NCBI GenBank assembly: GCA_017962845.1
Contig: JAGCUN010000041.1
Span: 1 to 62,982, forward strand
Direction: 5' to 3'
Source: Bacteroidales bacterium
GTDB lineage: Bacteria; Bacteroidota; Bacteroidia; Bacteroidales; WCHB1-69
DNA length: 62,982 nt
Positions 44,252-52,888 of this stretch are shown here, one piece after another. The notes under the pieces were generated by a model that saw only the letters and a program-made list of their open reading frames with translations, had not been told where the DNA came from and did not search any database. Numbering within the stretch: position 1 is the stretch's first letter; every line of letters begins with the position of its first letter. Both the position numbers and the translations under genes were made by a program.

Positions 44252-46210
44252 TTATTGTTTTTCGAACATGTATCCAAAGCCTTGACGACTTTTGATATTC
44301 GCAGCATAAGGCCCGAGTTTTTTGCGTAGGCGGGTAATATGGACATTGACCGTTCGGTCGGTGACGATGAAACCTTTCCAAACGGTATCCATAATTTTTT
44401 GACGGGAGAGAACTTGCCCATGATGACTGACAAGTAGCACAAGAAGATCAAATTCGGTACGAGTAAGGCTGACAGACTGTCCGTTGATGGTGGTGGTTTT
44501 GCGATCAAGGCTGATTTGAAGCCCTTGGAAGGTGAGAAAATGTTTGCCAAGGCGTGCTTCCACTACATTCATTACGTAGTCACCCAATTTTTCACAGTCG
44601 GCGATGATGTCATTATAGATGGCACCGAGAGCATAGGAATATGCATGATTATTAATGTCTCGTATATTTTCGTCTTTGAAATTGTCGCGCAGTGCATTGA
44701 TCTCGCGTTCAATATCTTGCGAGGCATAAATGCTGAGATCTTCGCGCCGTCCGCTGACAACAACCATCATCTGTGTCATAGCTTCATTTACCAATTGCAG
44801 CATTTCATGCAGACGGGCGTACTGTTGGTTTGTAAAATCTTCATGTCCATCGCGTCGATGCTGGATGGCTCGAGCCACCTTAAAACAAGCATCACCGACA
44901 GACTCCAGTTCATCGATTTGGCGAAGCATGTCGCGGATTTTACTCTTCGTGTCATCAGAAAGATGTTCATTGCACACTTTCCCCAAATAAGTCGCAATTT
45001 CGATTTCCATATTGTCGGCTATATTCTCATACTTGGCGATGCGCTCATATTGACGGTCGAACTCTTTTTTATTTTTTTCATCAAGCAAGGCACGTGTCAT
45101 GCCGAACATACGCTGCATGCGCTCGGCAAAAAGAATGATTTCTTTCTGTGCTTGGAGGACGGAGATTTCCGGCGTGGACATCAATCCGCCACTAATGAAC
45201 TGAAGTGCGTTCACACTCTTTTTCTGGCTTTTATCAGGCATCAGCCAGCAGACCAATTTCTCTATCTGCGGAATAAATCCAATAAGGATAGCTGTATTCA
45301 AGACATTGAAACATGTATGGAATAGGGCTAGAACGACTGGCAATCGTTCCACCTGCCCCGACATCGAGGGGTTGTACCCCGCCATTCCACACACCATATC
45401 AACGAAGGGATAGAAAACGCAAAGCACCCACAGGACACCGAAAACATTAAACAACAGATGCGCCATTGCCGCCCGTCGTGATGCAATGCCAGCCCCCAAT
45501 GCAGCAATATTGGCAGTTGCTGTAGTACCTATGTTTTCACCCATAACCAAGGCAATGCCCATATAGATGGGAAGCACACCTGTAGAGCAGAGTAGAATAG
45601 TGAAGGCCATTACTGCCGCTGATGATTGCACAATACAAGTGATAAGGGTGCCTACAGCGAGGAAAATAAGAATGGTGATATAACTGCCCGTATCAAAAGA
45701 GGCAAAGAATGATACCACATCTGCATTGTGTGCCAAGTCCATGTCTTTGCCCACACTGCTCAGCATCACCAATGACCAAAATAAAAATGCCAGCCCGAAC
45801 AGCAGTTCACCTATAAAACGATGGTGCTTTGTATAAATAAGTACCATGCCGATAATGAAAGCCGGGAATACCACGTAGGTCAAGTCGACACTATAGCCCA
45901 ACGTCATAATCCATGCCGTCAATGTAGTGCCAATGTTTGCCCCCATGATGATGGAGATGGCCTGGGATAATGTGAGTAATCCCGCTGATACGAATGAGAT
46001 AGTCATTACGGTTGTAGCCGATGATGATTGTACCGCACACGTGACAAAAGTTCCCGTGAGCATCCCCAATAGCCGATTCGATGTCATTCGCCCTAATATA
46101 TGCCGCAGACCAGAACCAGCTAATTTCTGAAGTGAATCACTCATCATTTTCATGCCAAAGATGAGTAATGCAAGGGATCCGAGAAGTCTGAAAATCAACT
46201 CAATAGCCAT
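44252..46210 (-). CDS. Na/phosphate cotransporter fused to PhoU and a PhoB-type DNA-binding domain
   Basis: This 652-aa protein combines three functions in one frame. Residues ~1-325 are a Na/Pi cotransporter (PNaS family) with the duplicated VQSSSATT (60-67) and VQSSAAV (194-200) motifs, and ANIGTT and ENIGTT. Residues ~345-550 are a PhoU-like helical domain (FAERMQRMFGMTR, QIDELESVGDACFKVARAI, IADCEKLGDYVMNVVEA). Residues ~563-652 are a winged helix of the PhoB/OmpR class (TRTEFDLLVLLVSHHGQV, LSRQKIMDTVW, DRTVNVHITRLRKKLG, GFGYMF). The first two parts are a known bacterial pairing. The DNA-binding tail is not one I know. The gene could sense phosphate and act on its own promoter, where an 11-bp direct repeat lies (46279-46295). 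There is no sign of frameshift. Confidence 0.9.
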   Translation of the reverse strand: MAIELIFRLLGSLALLIFGMKMMSDSLQKLAGSGLRHILGRMTSNRLLGMLTGTFVTCAVQSSSATTVMTISFVSAGLLTLSQAISIIMGANIGTTLTAWIMTLGYSVDLTYVVFPAFIIGMVLIYTKHHRFIGELLFGLAFLFWSLVMLSSVGKDMDLAHNADVVSFFASFDTGSYITILIFLAVGTLITCIVQSSAAVMAFTILLCSTGVLPIYMGIALVMGENIGTTATANIAALGAGIASRRAAMAHLLFNVFGVLWVLCVFYPFVDMVCGMAGYNPSMSGQVERLPVVLALFHTCFNVLNTAILIGFIPQIEKLVCWLMPDKSQKKSVNALQFISGGLMSTPEISVLQAQKEIILFAERMQRMFGMTRALLDEKNKKEFDRQYERIAKYENIADNMEIEIATYLGKVCNEHLSDDTKSKIRDMLRQIDELESVGDACFKVARAIQHRRDGHEDFTNQQYARLHEMLQLVNEAMTQMMVVVSGRREDLSIYASQDIEREINALRDNFKDENIRDINNHAYSYALGAIYNDIIADCEKLGDYVMNVVEARLGKHFLTFQGLQISLDRKTTTINGQSVSLTRTEFDLLVLLVSHHGQVLSRQKIMDTVWKGFIVTDRTVNVHITRLRKKLGPYAANIKSRQGFGYMFEKQ

Positions 46211-46238
46211 AGTTCAAATAGGATTGAAAAATCAACAG

Positions 46239-46246
46239 CAAAAGTA
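46239..46246 (-). promoter_or_regulatory. Promoter of the Na/Pi-PhoU-winged-helix gene
   Basis: TACTTTTG on the minus strand, 28 nt before the ATG. No TTG is seen at -33, which fits an activator-dependent promoter. Confidence 0.55.
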
Positions 46247-46278
46247 CGAATAAAGACTTAAAAACATTAAGATTGGGC

Positions 46279-46295
46279 GGTTACATTTCGGTTAC
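46279..46295. promoter_or_regulatory. Candidate PhoB-type operator
   Basis: GGTTAC occurs at 46279-46284 and again at 46290-46295, one 11-bp turn apart (on the minus strand GTAACC-N5-GTAACC). It lies 33 bp upstream of the -7 element of the fusion gene. OmpR/PhoB-type regulators typically bind direct repeats of this spacing. Binding is inferred. Confidence 0.45.
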
Positions 46296-46392
46296 GATTT
46301 CAATTTCAATAAACCACCCAACTAAATCTCTTCATTTACAGCTTGGTTTTAGGTGTATACTTCGGAGGGGGGGGGCACCTCTAATGCTTACT

Positions 46393-46470
46393 CAGTTAGT
46401 CTGAAAAAGAATCCGACCTGCCGCCCAGAAGCAAAGCAGCGACAAGAAATTGCCGCTGCTTTTTTGTTTG
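46393..46470 (+). pseudogene. Truncated second tRNA-His copy with its terminator
   Basis: Bases 46409-46442 match 44076-44109 at 33 of 34 positions. This covers the tRNA T-arm end, the 3' acceptor and the start of the terminator. A shorter match (CTCAGTT) near 46391-46397 recalls the D-arm. The middle of the tRNA is missing. A terminator-like stem AGCAGCG/CGCTGCT with a T run follows. It is either a degraded tRNA duplication or the attR-like scar of an integrated element. Confidence 0.6.
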
Positions 46471-46476
46471 GGATTT

Positions 46477-46512
46477 GTTCATTTTCTTTTCGATTGCAAA
46501 AAGAAAATGAAC
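46477..46512. repeat. 14-bp perfect inverted repeat in a long gene-free stretch
   Basis: GTTCATTTTCTTTT (46477-46490) and its exact complement (46499-46512) are separated by 8 nt. The gene-free stretch 46211-47050 holds the promoter, operator, a run of nine Gs (46367-46375), the tRNA remnant and this hairpin. From about 46520 to 46950 I see no supported gene; the open frames there lack recognisable protein character. Confidence 0.55.
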
Positions 46513-46998
46513 CAAAAGAAATGCGCTTTGCCGCTGTGCAAATTCCGGCTAAAATCGGAGTTCACTCGTTAAACGGCGAAAACTTGATGTGCTCACTTTG
46601 TTTCGCACATCTTCAAACAGTTCGCCGTTCTTCACACTCGTTCACTTCGATTTCTTAACGCCTCCATTTGCAAGGCGGCGGTTGGCCGATTCTTCATCGT
46701 TCTCTTCTCACGTCTCGGAGAAAGTACAACTTGATTGCTTTTGTTACCTTAGTGTCCGCGACAACGATTGCAGCGGCATCCTTTTCGTCCGAAAAGATTT
46801 AGTGGAAAGCGTGCCCGGTCGTCCTAAATAAAAAGAATTAGACTTTAAGCCATCGTTAGTTTTAACGCACCCGAAATATCAGGTCATAAAAGCCTGTAGA
46901 ATGGTACGTTTTGTGAATTATATTATTACAACGATTTTTGTCTAAAAGAATTGTGCAATTTCGCATTTTTGAACTTTTCAAGGCACAAAATTACAAAA

Positions 46999-47025
46999 AA
47001 AGCCGTCACAAAATGCAGCGGCTTT
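46999..47025 (-). terminator. Terminator downstream of the glycogen gene and pseudogene
   Basis: AAAGCCG/CGGCTTT stem with a 13-nt loop, followed on the minus strand by a T run. Confidence 0.75.
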
Positions 47026-47050
47026 CGGAAACTAATCAAATCTGACTCTT

Positions 47051-47160
47051 CTACCCCTCCACCACTTCCCAGTGGCCGCCCTTGTCGGGGCCAATGCGGC
47101 GGATAAGGCCATCTTTTTTCATCAGTCGAAAATTCTGAGGACACCGGCATCGCTCATGTG
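47051..47160 (-). pseudogene. Winged-helix gene fragment, frameshifted
   Basis: The minus strand encodes LMKKDGLIRRIGPDKGGHWEVVEG before a stop. This is the typical last helix and wing of the HTH domain at the end of RecG-like/AlbA_2 (divergent AAA-4) ATP-binding proteins. Just upstream, in another frame, ELMLELHMSDAGVLRIFD precedes a stop, so a frameshift separates the two parts. The rest of the gene is missing, and the fragment abuts the stop of the glycogen synthase/phosphorylase gene. Confidence 0.6.
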
Positions 47161-47181
47161 CAACTCCAGCATCAGCTCGGA

Positions 47182-50100
47182 TCATCCCCATTTCACGAGG
47201 CAGAGGTCCATGTCGTGCGGCAGCAGCGGGTGCTGCGGGATGAGCCGTAACGCCCAGTTCCAAACCCCCGCCACCTTGGCATCCAACGGACACACAAAAC
47301 GGGCCACCCCGTTGTGGTAACTGTCGAGCTTGAAGGCGTATTTGCTGAAAAGCCGCATCCGGCCCTCTTTGCTGCGGGTGAACACAATCTCCAGCTTCAC
47401 CTCCTCAGGCTGCAACGTGCCCAGCTCCACCTCGGCATAAATCTCGCGGGTGGAACCCAGATAGAAGGTGCTGTCGGGGTCAGAGGGCAGGTTGTTTTGC
47501 AGGAAACGCACGTTGCCCCATGCCGAGAGCACACGGTTTTTCCACTGCACCAGCTCCTTCAGTTTCTCGCCGCCGTCAGCAGTCAGCATCTCGCTGCGCT
47601 GCTGCAACTTGCTATAGAACTGCTGGTAATAGTCATCCAACTGGCGCTTCATGGTGAAGTGGGGCGAGATCTTCGCAAAGCAGTTCTTCATCATGCCGGT
47701 CCACTCCAACGGAATGCCTTCGGTGCGACAGTAGAAGGCGGGCGCAATCTGCTCCTCGAAGATGGCATAGATGTTGGCGGCATCGAGTTCGTCCTGGCGA
47801 TGCACATCGGCATAGGTAATCTGCTCATCTACAGCCCATCCAGCGCCCTGCACGTAACCTTCTGCCCACCAGCCGTCCAACACGCTGAAGTTGAGCACGC
47901 CGTTCATCACGGCCTTCTCGCCGCTGGTGCCGCTGGCCTCCAACGGACGCGTCGGCGTGTTGAGCCACACATCACAGCCCGAAATCAACTTCTTGGCCAG
48001 CACCATGTCGTAATTCTCCACAAAGATAATCTTGCCGATATATTCCGGTCTTCTCGAAAAGTCGATGATGCGCTTGATGAGGTCCTGTCCGGCCTTGTCG
48101 TGCGGGTGCGCCTTGCCGGCGAAGATGAACTGCATCGGATGCTGCGGATTGTTGAGCAGCGCGTACAGTCTCTCCTCGTTGGTGAAGAGCAGATGAGCGC
48201 GCTTGTAGGTGGCGAAACGACGGGCGAAACCCACGGTAAGCACATCGTCGCGGATGGCCTTCACGGTCTTCATGATCAACGCCGGCGGATCGTTGCGGCG
48301 ACGCATCTGACTCTCTACCAGCTCTTTCACACTCTTAATCAACTCTTTACGCAACTCCTCCTTGAGGTTCCAAATCTCCTTGTCGGAGGCTTCGTAAATC
48401 TTGCTCCACAGCTCTTCATTAGAGATATCTTTCTTGAAATCCTTAGCCAGCAACTGCTGGTGGAACTGCTGCCAACGCTTGTGTGCCCAGGTGGGATAAT
48501 GCACGCCGTTGGTGACATAGCCGATGTGCAGCTCGTCGGAGAAACGGCCGTCGTAAAGATACTCGAACATGTCGCGGGTGACGCGGCCATGGATGCAGCT
48601 CACGCCATTGACCTCCTGACAGAAACGGCAGGCGAGGATGCTCATCGAGAACTTCTCCTCGGCATTGGAGGCGCGCTTTCGACCCAGTCCCATGAACTGC
48701 TGCCAGCTGATGTTGAACTGGTCGGGGAAGCGCGAGAAATAAACGCGCATCATATCCTCGCTGAAGGCATCGTGGCCGGCGGGAACGGGCGTGTGGGTGG
48801 TGAACAGCGAGGAGGCTTTCACCAACTCCATGGCCTCGGGAAACGACAGATGCTCGCGCTCCATCAGCATACGGGTGCGCTCCAGCGAAAGGAAGGAGGC
48901 ATGTCCCTCGTTGAGGTGGAAAATCTCGGGCTTCTCCCCTACCGCATCCAGCAGCCGCACACCGCCGATACCTAACAGGAACTCCTGTTTGAGACGGTTT
49001 TCCCAATCGCCGCCATAAAGGTTGGCGGTAATCTTGCGGTCGTCGGGATTATTTTTATCTAAATCTGTATCAAGAAGATATAACTTGATTCTTCCCACAT
49101 CAACACGCCAGATTCTGGCATAGAGCTGACGGCCGGGCAGCGCCATCGCCACGGTCAACCAGTTGCCCTCGGCATCGCGCACGGGATGGATGGGCAGCTT
49201 GGAGAAACTCTGCTGCGGGTATAGGTTGATCTGCTCGCCATTCGGCGAAATCTGCTGCACGAAATAACCGCAGCGGTACAACAAGCCCACCGCCACCATG
49301 TTCACATTGCAGTCGCTGGCCTCCTTAAGGTAATCACCGGCCAGCATACCCAAACCACCTGAATAAATCTTCAACTCGTTGCTGATGCCGAACTCCATAC
49401 TGAAATAGGCCACTTTCTTTTCAGACCTTGTACAGGGTTCGTTCATATAATTCTGAAAATCAGCATAAACCCTATCCAATTTCTGCACAAACTGCACATT
49501 ACGGCTGAACTTTTGCAGCACATCCAGCGGCAGCATCTGCAACATGTGAACGGGATTCTGGTTGTACTCGGCCCAGCATTCGGGACCGGCAATCTCCTCG
49601 AACAATTCGCGAGCCTCATAATTCCAGCTCCACCACAAATTGTTGGCCAAAGCCTCCAGCTTCACCAGATTATCGGGGAGGTTGGATTTGATGGTGACAC
49701 GCTTCCATTTGGGCTGCTCGTTCTGTTCGGGTTCGGTATTGATGGCAAAATGTGACATTTTATCTTTATAAAATTCATATCTTAAAGCACTCTTTTCCAA
49801 TGCTTTATCATAAACATTTTCATAATTTTCATATAAATTGCTCCACAAAGCCTTAGCGGCGATGGCACAGGCATCGGCCGAAGCCTGCTCTTTCGCTTTG
49901 GCATCCAAAATGGAGAAATGCAGGACGGCATCCACCATCTGGCGGCACACCTCCTCTTCGTTGGTATCGGTGCGATGGCATACAGTAACCCCTTGCTGCT
50001 GAGTGAAATTAGTCTTCACCCACGCCCCGAAACCGGCCAGCGAGGTGGTGACGGTGGGGATGCCGAACGCCACGCTTTCCAACGGCGTGTAACCCCACGG

Positions 50101-51414
50101 CTCGTAGTACGACGGAAACAGAGTCATGTCGAAGCCAATGAGCGTGTCGTAATACGAGAGATTGAACACACCGTCGCGGCCATCGAGATATACCGGCACG
50201 AAGATCACCTTCACCATGGAGGCGGGGGCATTGTCCACATTCAACCGGTTCAATTCTTTGATAATCGGGTCGTTATAGGGATCGTGGAGCGGATGGGTGG
50301 AGTAGTCGCGCAGGGCGGCATGGCTGTCGTCGTCAATGGAAGTATGCTCTTCCATGCGTTTGATGAGTTCGGTGCGGAGACCGCTGGTGCCGGCGGGCAC
50401 CATGATGAAGGCGACGATTTCGCGCTGCGGGTGCTGTTGCTCCAGTTCGGCCATCGTTCTGACAAACAGGTCGATACCTTTGTTATGGAACTCATAGCGA
50501 CCGCTGTTGAGCAGCAGCAGGGCATCGTTGCTGATGGGTTGCTGAAGCAGGCAGGAGGCCACCTGCAACAGTTTGGCGCGGGCGGCGGCACGTTTCTGAA
50601 CGTACTCCTCCCCTTTCGGCACAAAGTCGTTCTCAAAACCGTTGATGGTGATGACATCGGCGGGCTTCTCAAAGAAGGCGGCGCACTCCTGGTCGGTGAT
50701 CTCGCTCACGGTGCTGTAGGCATCGGCATGGCTGGCCGACAGCGACTCCAACGAGAATTTCGACTGCACCCCGAAGCGGTTGGCGGTGCCCTGCGGGTCG
50801 TACTGCTGAAGGTCGCCGTAGAGCGGCAGTCCGTTGCCCGCGATGCAGCGGCCCAACACCGTGGCGTGGGTGGTGAAAACGGTGGCCACCTGCGGACAGG
50901 CGGACTTGAGGTACAAGATGCCGCCACCCGTCATCCACTCATGGAAATGAGCCACAATGTGGTCCATGGCCGAGCAATGGTACTGGTAGAAACTCTCAAT
51001 CACCTTGCCGGCAGCGTAGCCGAACAGCAGCGGCTCCACATAATCCCACTGCCCGCTGATAGAATCCAGTTTGTAGTTGAGCCAGAAGTCGGTGAGAATC
51101 TCGTTTTTCTTTTCAAAAAAAGGCGTAAAATCCACCAGCACAACAATGGGACTCCCCGCCACACGCCAGCGTCCCACGCGGATGCGCAGTCCGGACCGGA
51201 CGGCCGCCTCACGCCAGGAGCGGTACAGATCCGGCGACTCCTCAAAATCGCAGTTGCCACCCGACTCGTGCGAAATGTCGGGCCCGATGCAGATATAATT
51301 GTTATGGAAATGGTTGACGGCAGTGAGCGCCTTGGTGGACAGAACTGTGTATATACCACCTACTTTGTTACAAATTTCCCAGCTGGTTTCAAATACGTAA
51401 TCGGCCTTTTTCAT
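47182..51414 (-). CDS. Glycogen synthase (GT3) fused to alpha-glucan phosphorylase (GT35)
   Basis: This 1410-aa protein has an N-terminal GT3-type glycogen synthase (~1-540; VFETSWEICNKVGGIYTVLS, FHEWMTGGGILY, FPSYYEPWGYTPLES). The C-terminal phosphorylase (~580-1410) begins with its DUF3417 segment (LEALANNLWWSWN). It has EFGISNELKIYSGGLGMLAGD, FHLNEGHASF and the PLP-lysine motif EASGTSGEKAVMNG. One chain can thus both build glycogen and release glucose-1-phosphate. Such fusions are known in Bacteroidota. The ATG at 51414 is preferred over a TTG seven codons upstream. Confidence 0.93.
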   Translation of the reverse strand: MKKADYVFETSWEICNKVGGIYTVLSTKALTAVNHFHNNYICIGPDISHESGGNCDFEESPDLYRSWREAAVRSGLRIRVGRWRVAGSPIVVLVDFTPFFEKKNEILTDFWLNYKLDSISGQWDYVEPLLFGYAAGKVIESFYQYHCSAMDHIVAHFHEWMTGGGILYLKSACPQVATVFTTHATVLGRCIAGNGLPLYGDLQQYDPQGTANRFGVQSKFSLESLSASHADAYSTVSEITDQECAAFFEKPADVITINGFENDFVPKGEEYVQKRAAARAKLLQVASCLLQQPISNDALLLLNSGRYEFHNKGIDLFVRTMAELEQQHPQREIVAFIMVPAGTSGLRTELIKRMEEHTSIDDDSHAALRDYSTHPLHDPYNDPIIKELNRLNVDNAPASMVKVIFVPVYLDGRDGVFNLSYYDTLIGFDMTLFPSYYEPWGYTPLESVAFGIPTVTTSLAGFGAWVKTNFTQQQGVTVCHRTDTNEEEVCRQMVDAVLHFSILDAKAKEQASADACAIAAKALWSNLYENYENVYDKALEKSALRYEFYKDKMSHFAINTEPEQNEQPKWKRVTIKSNLPDNLVKLEALANNLWWSWNYEARELFEEIAGPECWAEYNQNPVHMLQMLPLDVLQKFSRNVQFVQKLDRVYADFQNYMNEPCTRSEKKVAYFSMEFGISNELKIYSGGLGMLAGDYLKEASDCNVNMVAVGLLYRCGYFVQQISPNGEQINLYPQQSFSKLPIHPVRDAEGNWLTVAMALPGRQLYARIWRVDVGRIKLYLLDTDLDKNNPDDRKITANLYGGDWENRLKQEFLLGIGGVRLLDAVGEKPEIFHLNEGHASFLSLERTRMLMEREHLSFPEAMELVKASSLFTTHTPVPAGHDAFSEDMMRVYFSRFPDQFNISWQQFMGLGRKRASNAEEKFSMSILACRFCQEVNGVSCIHGRVTRDMFEYLYDGRFSDELHIGYVTNGVHYPTWAHKRWQQFHQQLLAKDFKKDISNEELWSKIYEASDKEIWNLKEELRKELIKSVKELVESQMRRRNDPPALIMKTVKAIRDDVLTVGFARRFATYKRAHLLFTNEERLYALLNNPQHPMQFIFAGKAHPHDKAGQDLIKRIIDFSRRPEYIGKIIFVENYDMVLAKKLISGCDVWLNTPTRPLEASGTSGEKAVMNGVLNFSVLDGWWAEGYVQGAGWAVDEQITYADVHRQDELDAANIYAIFEEQIAPAFYCRTEGIPLEWTGMMKNCFAKISPHFTMKRQLDDYYQQFYSKLQQRSEMLTADGGEKLKELVQWKNRVLSAWGNVRFLQNNLPSDPDSTFYLGSTREIYAEVELGTLQPEEVKLEIVFTRSKEGRMRLFSKYAFKLDSYHNGVARFVCPLDAKVAGVWNWALRLIPQHPLLPHDMDLCLVKWG

Positions 51415-51432
51415 AGATGTAAAATGAAGCGG

Positions 51433-51440
51433 CAAAGTTA
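51433..51440 (-). promoter_or_regulatory. Promoter of the glycogen synthase/phosphorylase gene
   Basis: TAACTTTG on the minus strand, 18 nt before the ATG. Confidence 0.55.
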
Positions 51441-51467
51441 CGAAAAATTTGAAAAATGAGAATTGGG

Positions 51468-51508
51468 AGATTTGAAAGATTTGAGATTTGAGAGATTTGA
51501 AAGATTGG
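51468..51508. repeat. Short tandem repeat of GATTTGA units
   Basis: About five imperfect 7-9 nt units (AGATTTGA, AGATTTGAG, AGATTTGAA) lie between the glycosyltransferase stop and the glycogen gene promoter. Similar simple repeats are common in Bacteroidota intergenic DNA. Confidence 0.6.
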
Positions 51509-51511
51509 GGA

Positions 51512-52675
51512 TTAGCGGGCGATGATTTGGGCGAGGTGCTCGTTGACGCGTTCCCAGTTGTAGTTGGACCTCACAAACTGGTAGCCATTTTCGGCGATGG
51601 TGTTGTACATTTCGCCATTTTCGAGCAGAGCTTTCACAGCATCGGCGAAGCCTGTGGTGGTGTTGCAGATGAGGATTTCCTTACCGTTTTCTACACCCTT
51701 GAGGGGTTTGCCTGCGAGGGTGGAAGTGACGCAGGGCAGTTTCATCGACATAGCCTCTAACAGCTTGTTTTGCAGACCGGTGCCGAGGTGCATAGGGGCG
51801 ATAAACACCCGTGACTGCGCATAATAGTCGGCCATGCTGTCCACCCAGCCGGTCACGATGACGCGGCGACTCTGGAGGGCGCGGACGGCGGGTGCGGGCG
51901 AAGCGCCGCAGAGGGCGACGGTGAGGTTGGGATTTTCCTGCCAAAGCAGCGGCATCACCTCGTGTACCAGATAGTTGGCGGCCTCCACATTGGGGGCATA
52001 GCTCATGTTACCGGCAAAAATCAGGTCGTAATTCTTCTCGCAATCGCGATGCTGGTAATAGTCGAAATCAACGCCGTTGGCCACCACATGAATCTGGCGG
52101 CTCTGTTCGTGCGGGATGAGGTCGCGGTCCACCTCGGTGATGATGACTTTTTCATCGAAAAGCGAAAACACCTCCGCTTCATAGCGACAGAGACGGCGAT
52201 ATTCCGCCTTGAAAAACCATCGTTTCCAGGAGGGAGCACTTTGGGCGCGACGCTGCATTCCTTTAGACAGAACATCTTGATAATCAATAATTTTACGAAT
52301 ATCAAAAGACTTCACATATTCAGCCACCCGAATCAGCTGGCAGAAGATGCGGTCGGGGTGGACACGGGTGACCAGTTCATTGACGGTACGCTGCGCCTTA
52401 CGGTTATAGAAGTAACCACATTGGAAGGGAAGTCCCTTAAAAAGTGCACCAACGGAGTGCCAAAGTCGGCTTGCCCAAGTCAGTTTCACCACATGCAGCT
52501 CTTGGCAGAAGGGGCGGATTTTTGCCATCGACTCCTCTGATGGCCAATGCTCGCAAAGCGTTACCACATAAAGCTCATGATAACGCGATAGCACCCGCAG
52601 CTGATGGTATGCGCGGAGCTTGTCGCCCTTCTCAAGAGGGTATGGGAAACGGGGTAAAACGACTAAAACTTTCAT
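51512..52675 (-). CDS. Glycosyltransferase family 4 type
   Basis: This 387-aa GT-B enzyme has an N-terminal acceptor domain (MKVLVVLPRFPYPLEKGDKLR) and a C-terminal nucleotide-sugar domain (DLIFAGNMSYAPNVEAANYL, VTGWVDSMADYYAQSRVFI, PMHLGTGLQNKLLEAMSMKLP). The last segment contains the E-x7-E-like donor site. The pattern is close to the GT1/GT4 group found with exopolysaccharide systems. The sugar and acceptor are unknown. It has its own promoter. Confidence 0.9.
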   Translation of the reverse strand: MKVLVVLPRFPYPLEKGDKLRAYHQLRVLSRYHELYVVTLCEHWPSEESMAKIRPFCQELHVVKLTWASRLWHSVGALFKGLPFQCGYFYNRKAQRTVNELVTRVHPDRIFCQLIRVAEYVKSFDIRKIIDYQDVLSKGMQRRAQSAPSWKRWFFKAEYRRLCRYEAEVFSLFDEKVIITEVDRDLIPHEQSRQIHVVANGVDFDYYQHRDCEKNYDLIFAGNMSYAPNVEAANYLVHEVMPLLWQENPNLTVALCGASPAPAVRALQSRRVIVTGWVDSMADYYAQSRVFIAPMHLGTGLQNKLLEAMSMKLPCVTSTLAGKPLKGVENGKEILICNTTTGFADAVKALLENGEMYNTIAENGYQFVRSNYNWERVNEHLAQIIAR

Positions 52676-52692
52676 CTTAAGAAATGAGTGTG

Positions 52693-52700
52693 CAAAAATA
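52693..52700 (-). promoter_or_regulatory. Promoter of the glycosyltransferase gene
   Basis: TATTTTTG on the minus strand, 17 nt before the ATG. Confidence 0.55.
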
Positions 52701-52779
52701 CACGATTTTTTTAGAATAAAGGCAACATTTTTTCAGCGATTTTGTAAAGGAAATCGAGTTCTATATAAAAATAATGTAG

Positions 52780-52787
52780 TAATTTTG
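52780..52787 (+). promoter_or_regulatory. Promoter of the type IX-secreted protein gene
   Basis: TAATTTTG, 101 nt before the ATG. The long AT-rich leader holds an exact 10-bp inverted repeat GATAATATTT (52792-52801) with AAATATTATC (52827-52836), a possible mRNA stem-loop. Confidence 0.55.
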
Positions 52788-52888
52788 CAGCGATAATATT
52801 TAATTTAGAATTTTTGTAATTTGTTGAAATATTATCATTAAAAAATTATTTATAAAAATTTGATAATCAATAAAATAACCAATATCTA

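Noticed and set aside
46353..46831. Two short plus-strand open frames in the gene-free stretch
   Set aside because: The first begins inside the G run and reads through the tRNA remnant. Neither has a promoter, ribosome site or recognisable domain.
47314..48975. 553-codon open frame antisense to the glycogen synthase/phosphorylase
   Set aside because: It is the shadow of a GC-rich coding strand, rich in Leu, Val and His, with no signal or domain.
49918..51459. 513-codon open frame antisense to the same gene
   Set aside because: The same explanation applies; the sense frame carries the GT3 motifs.
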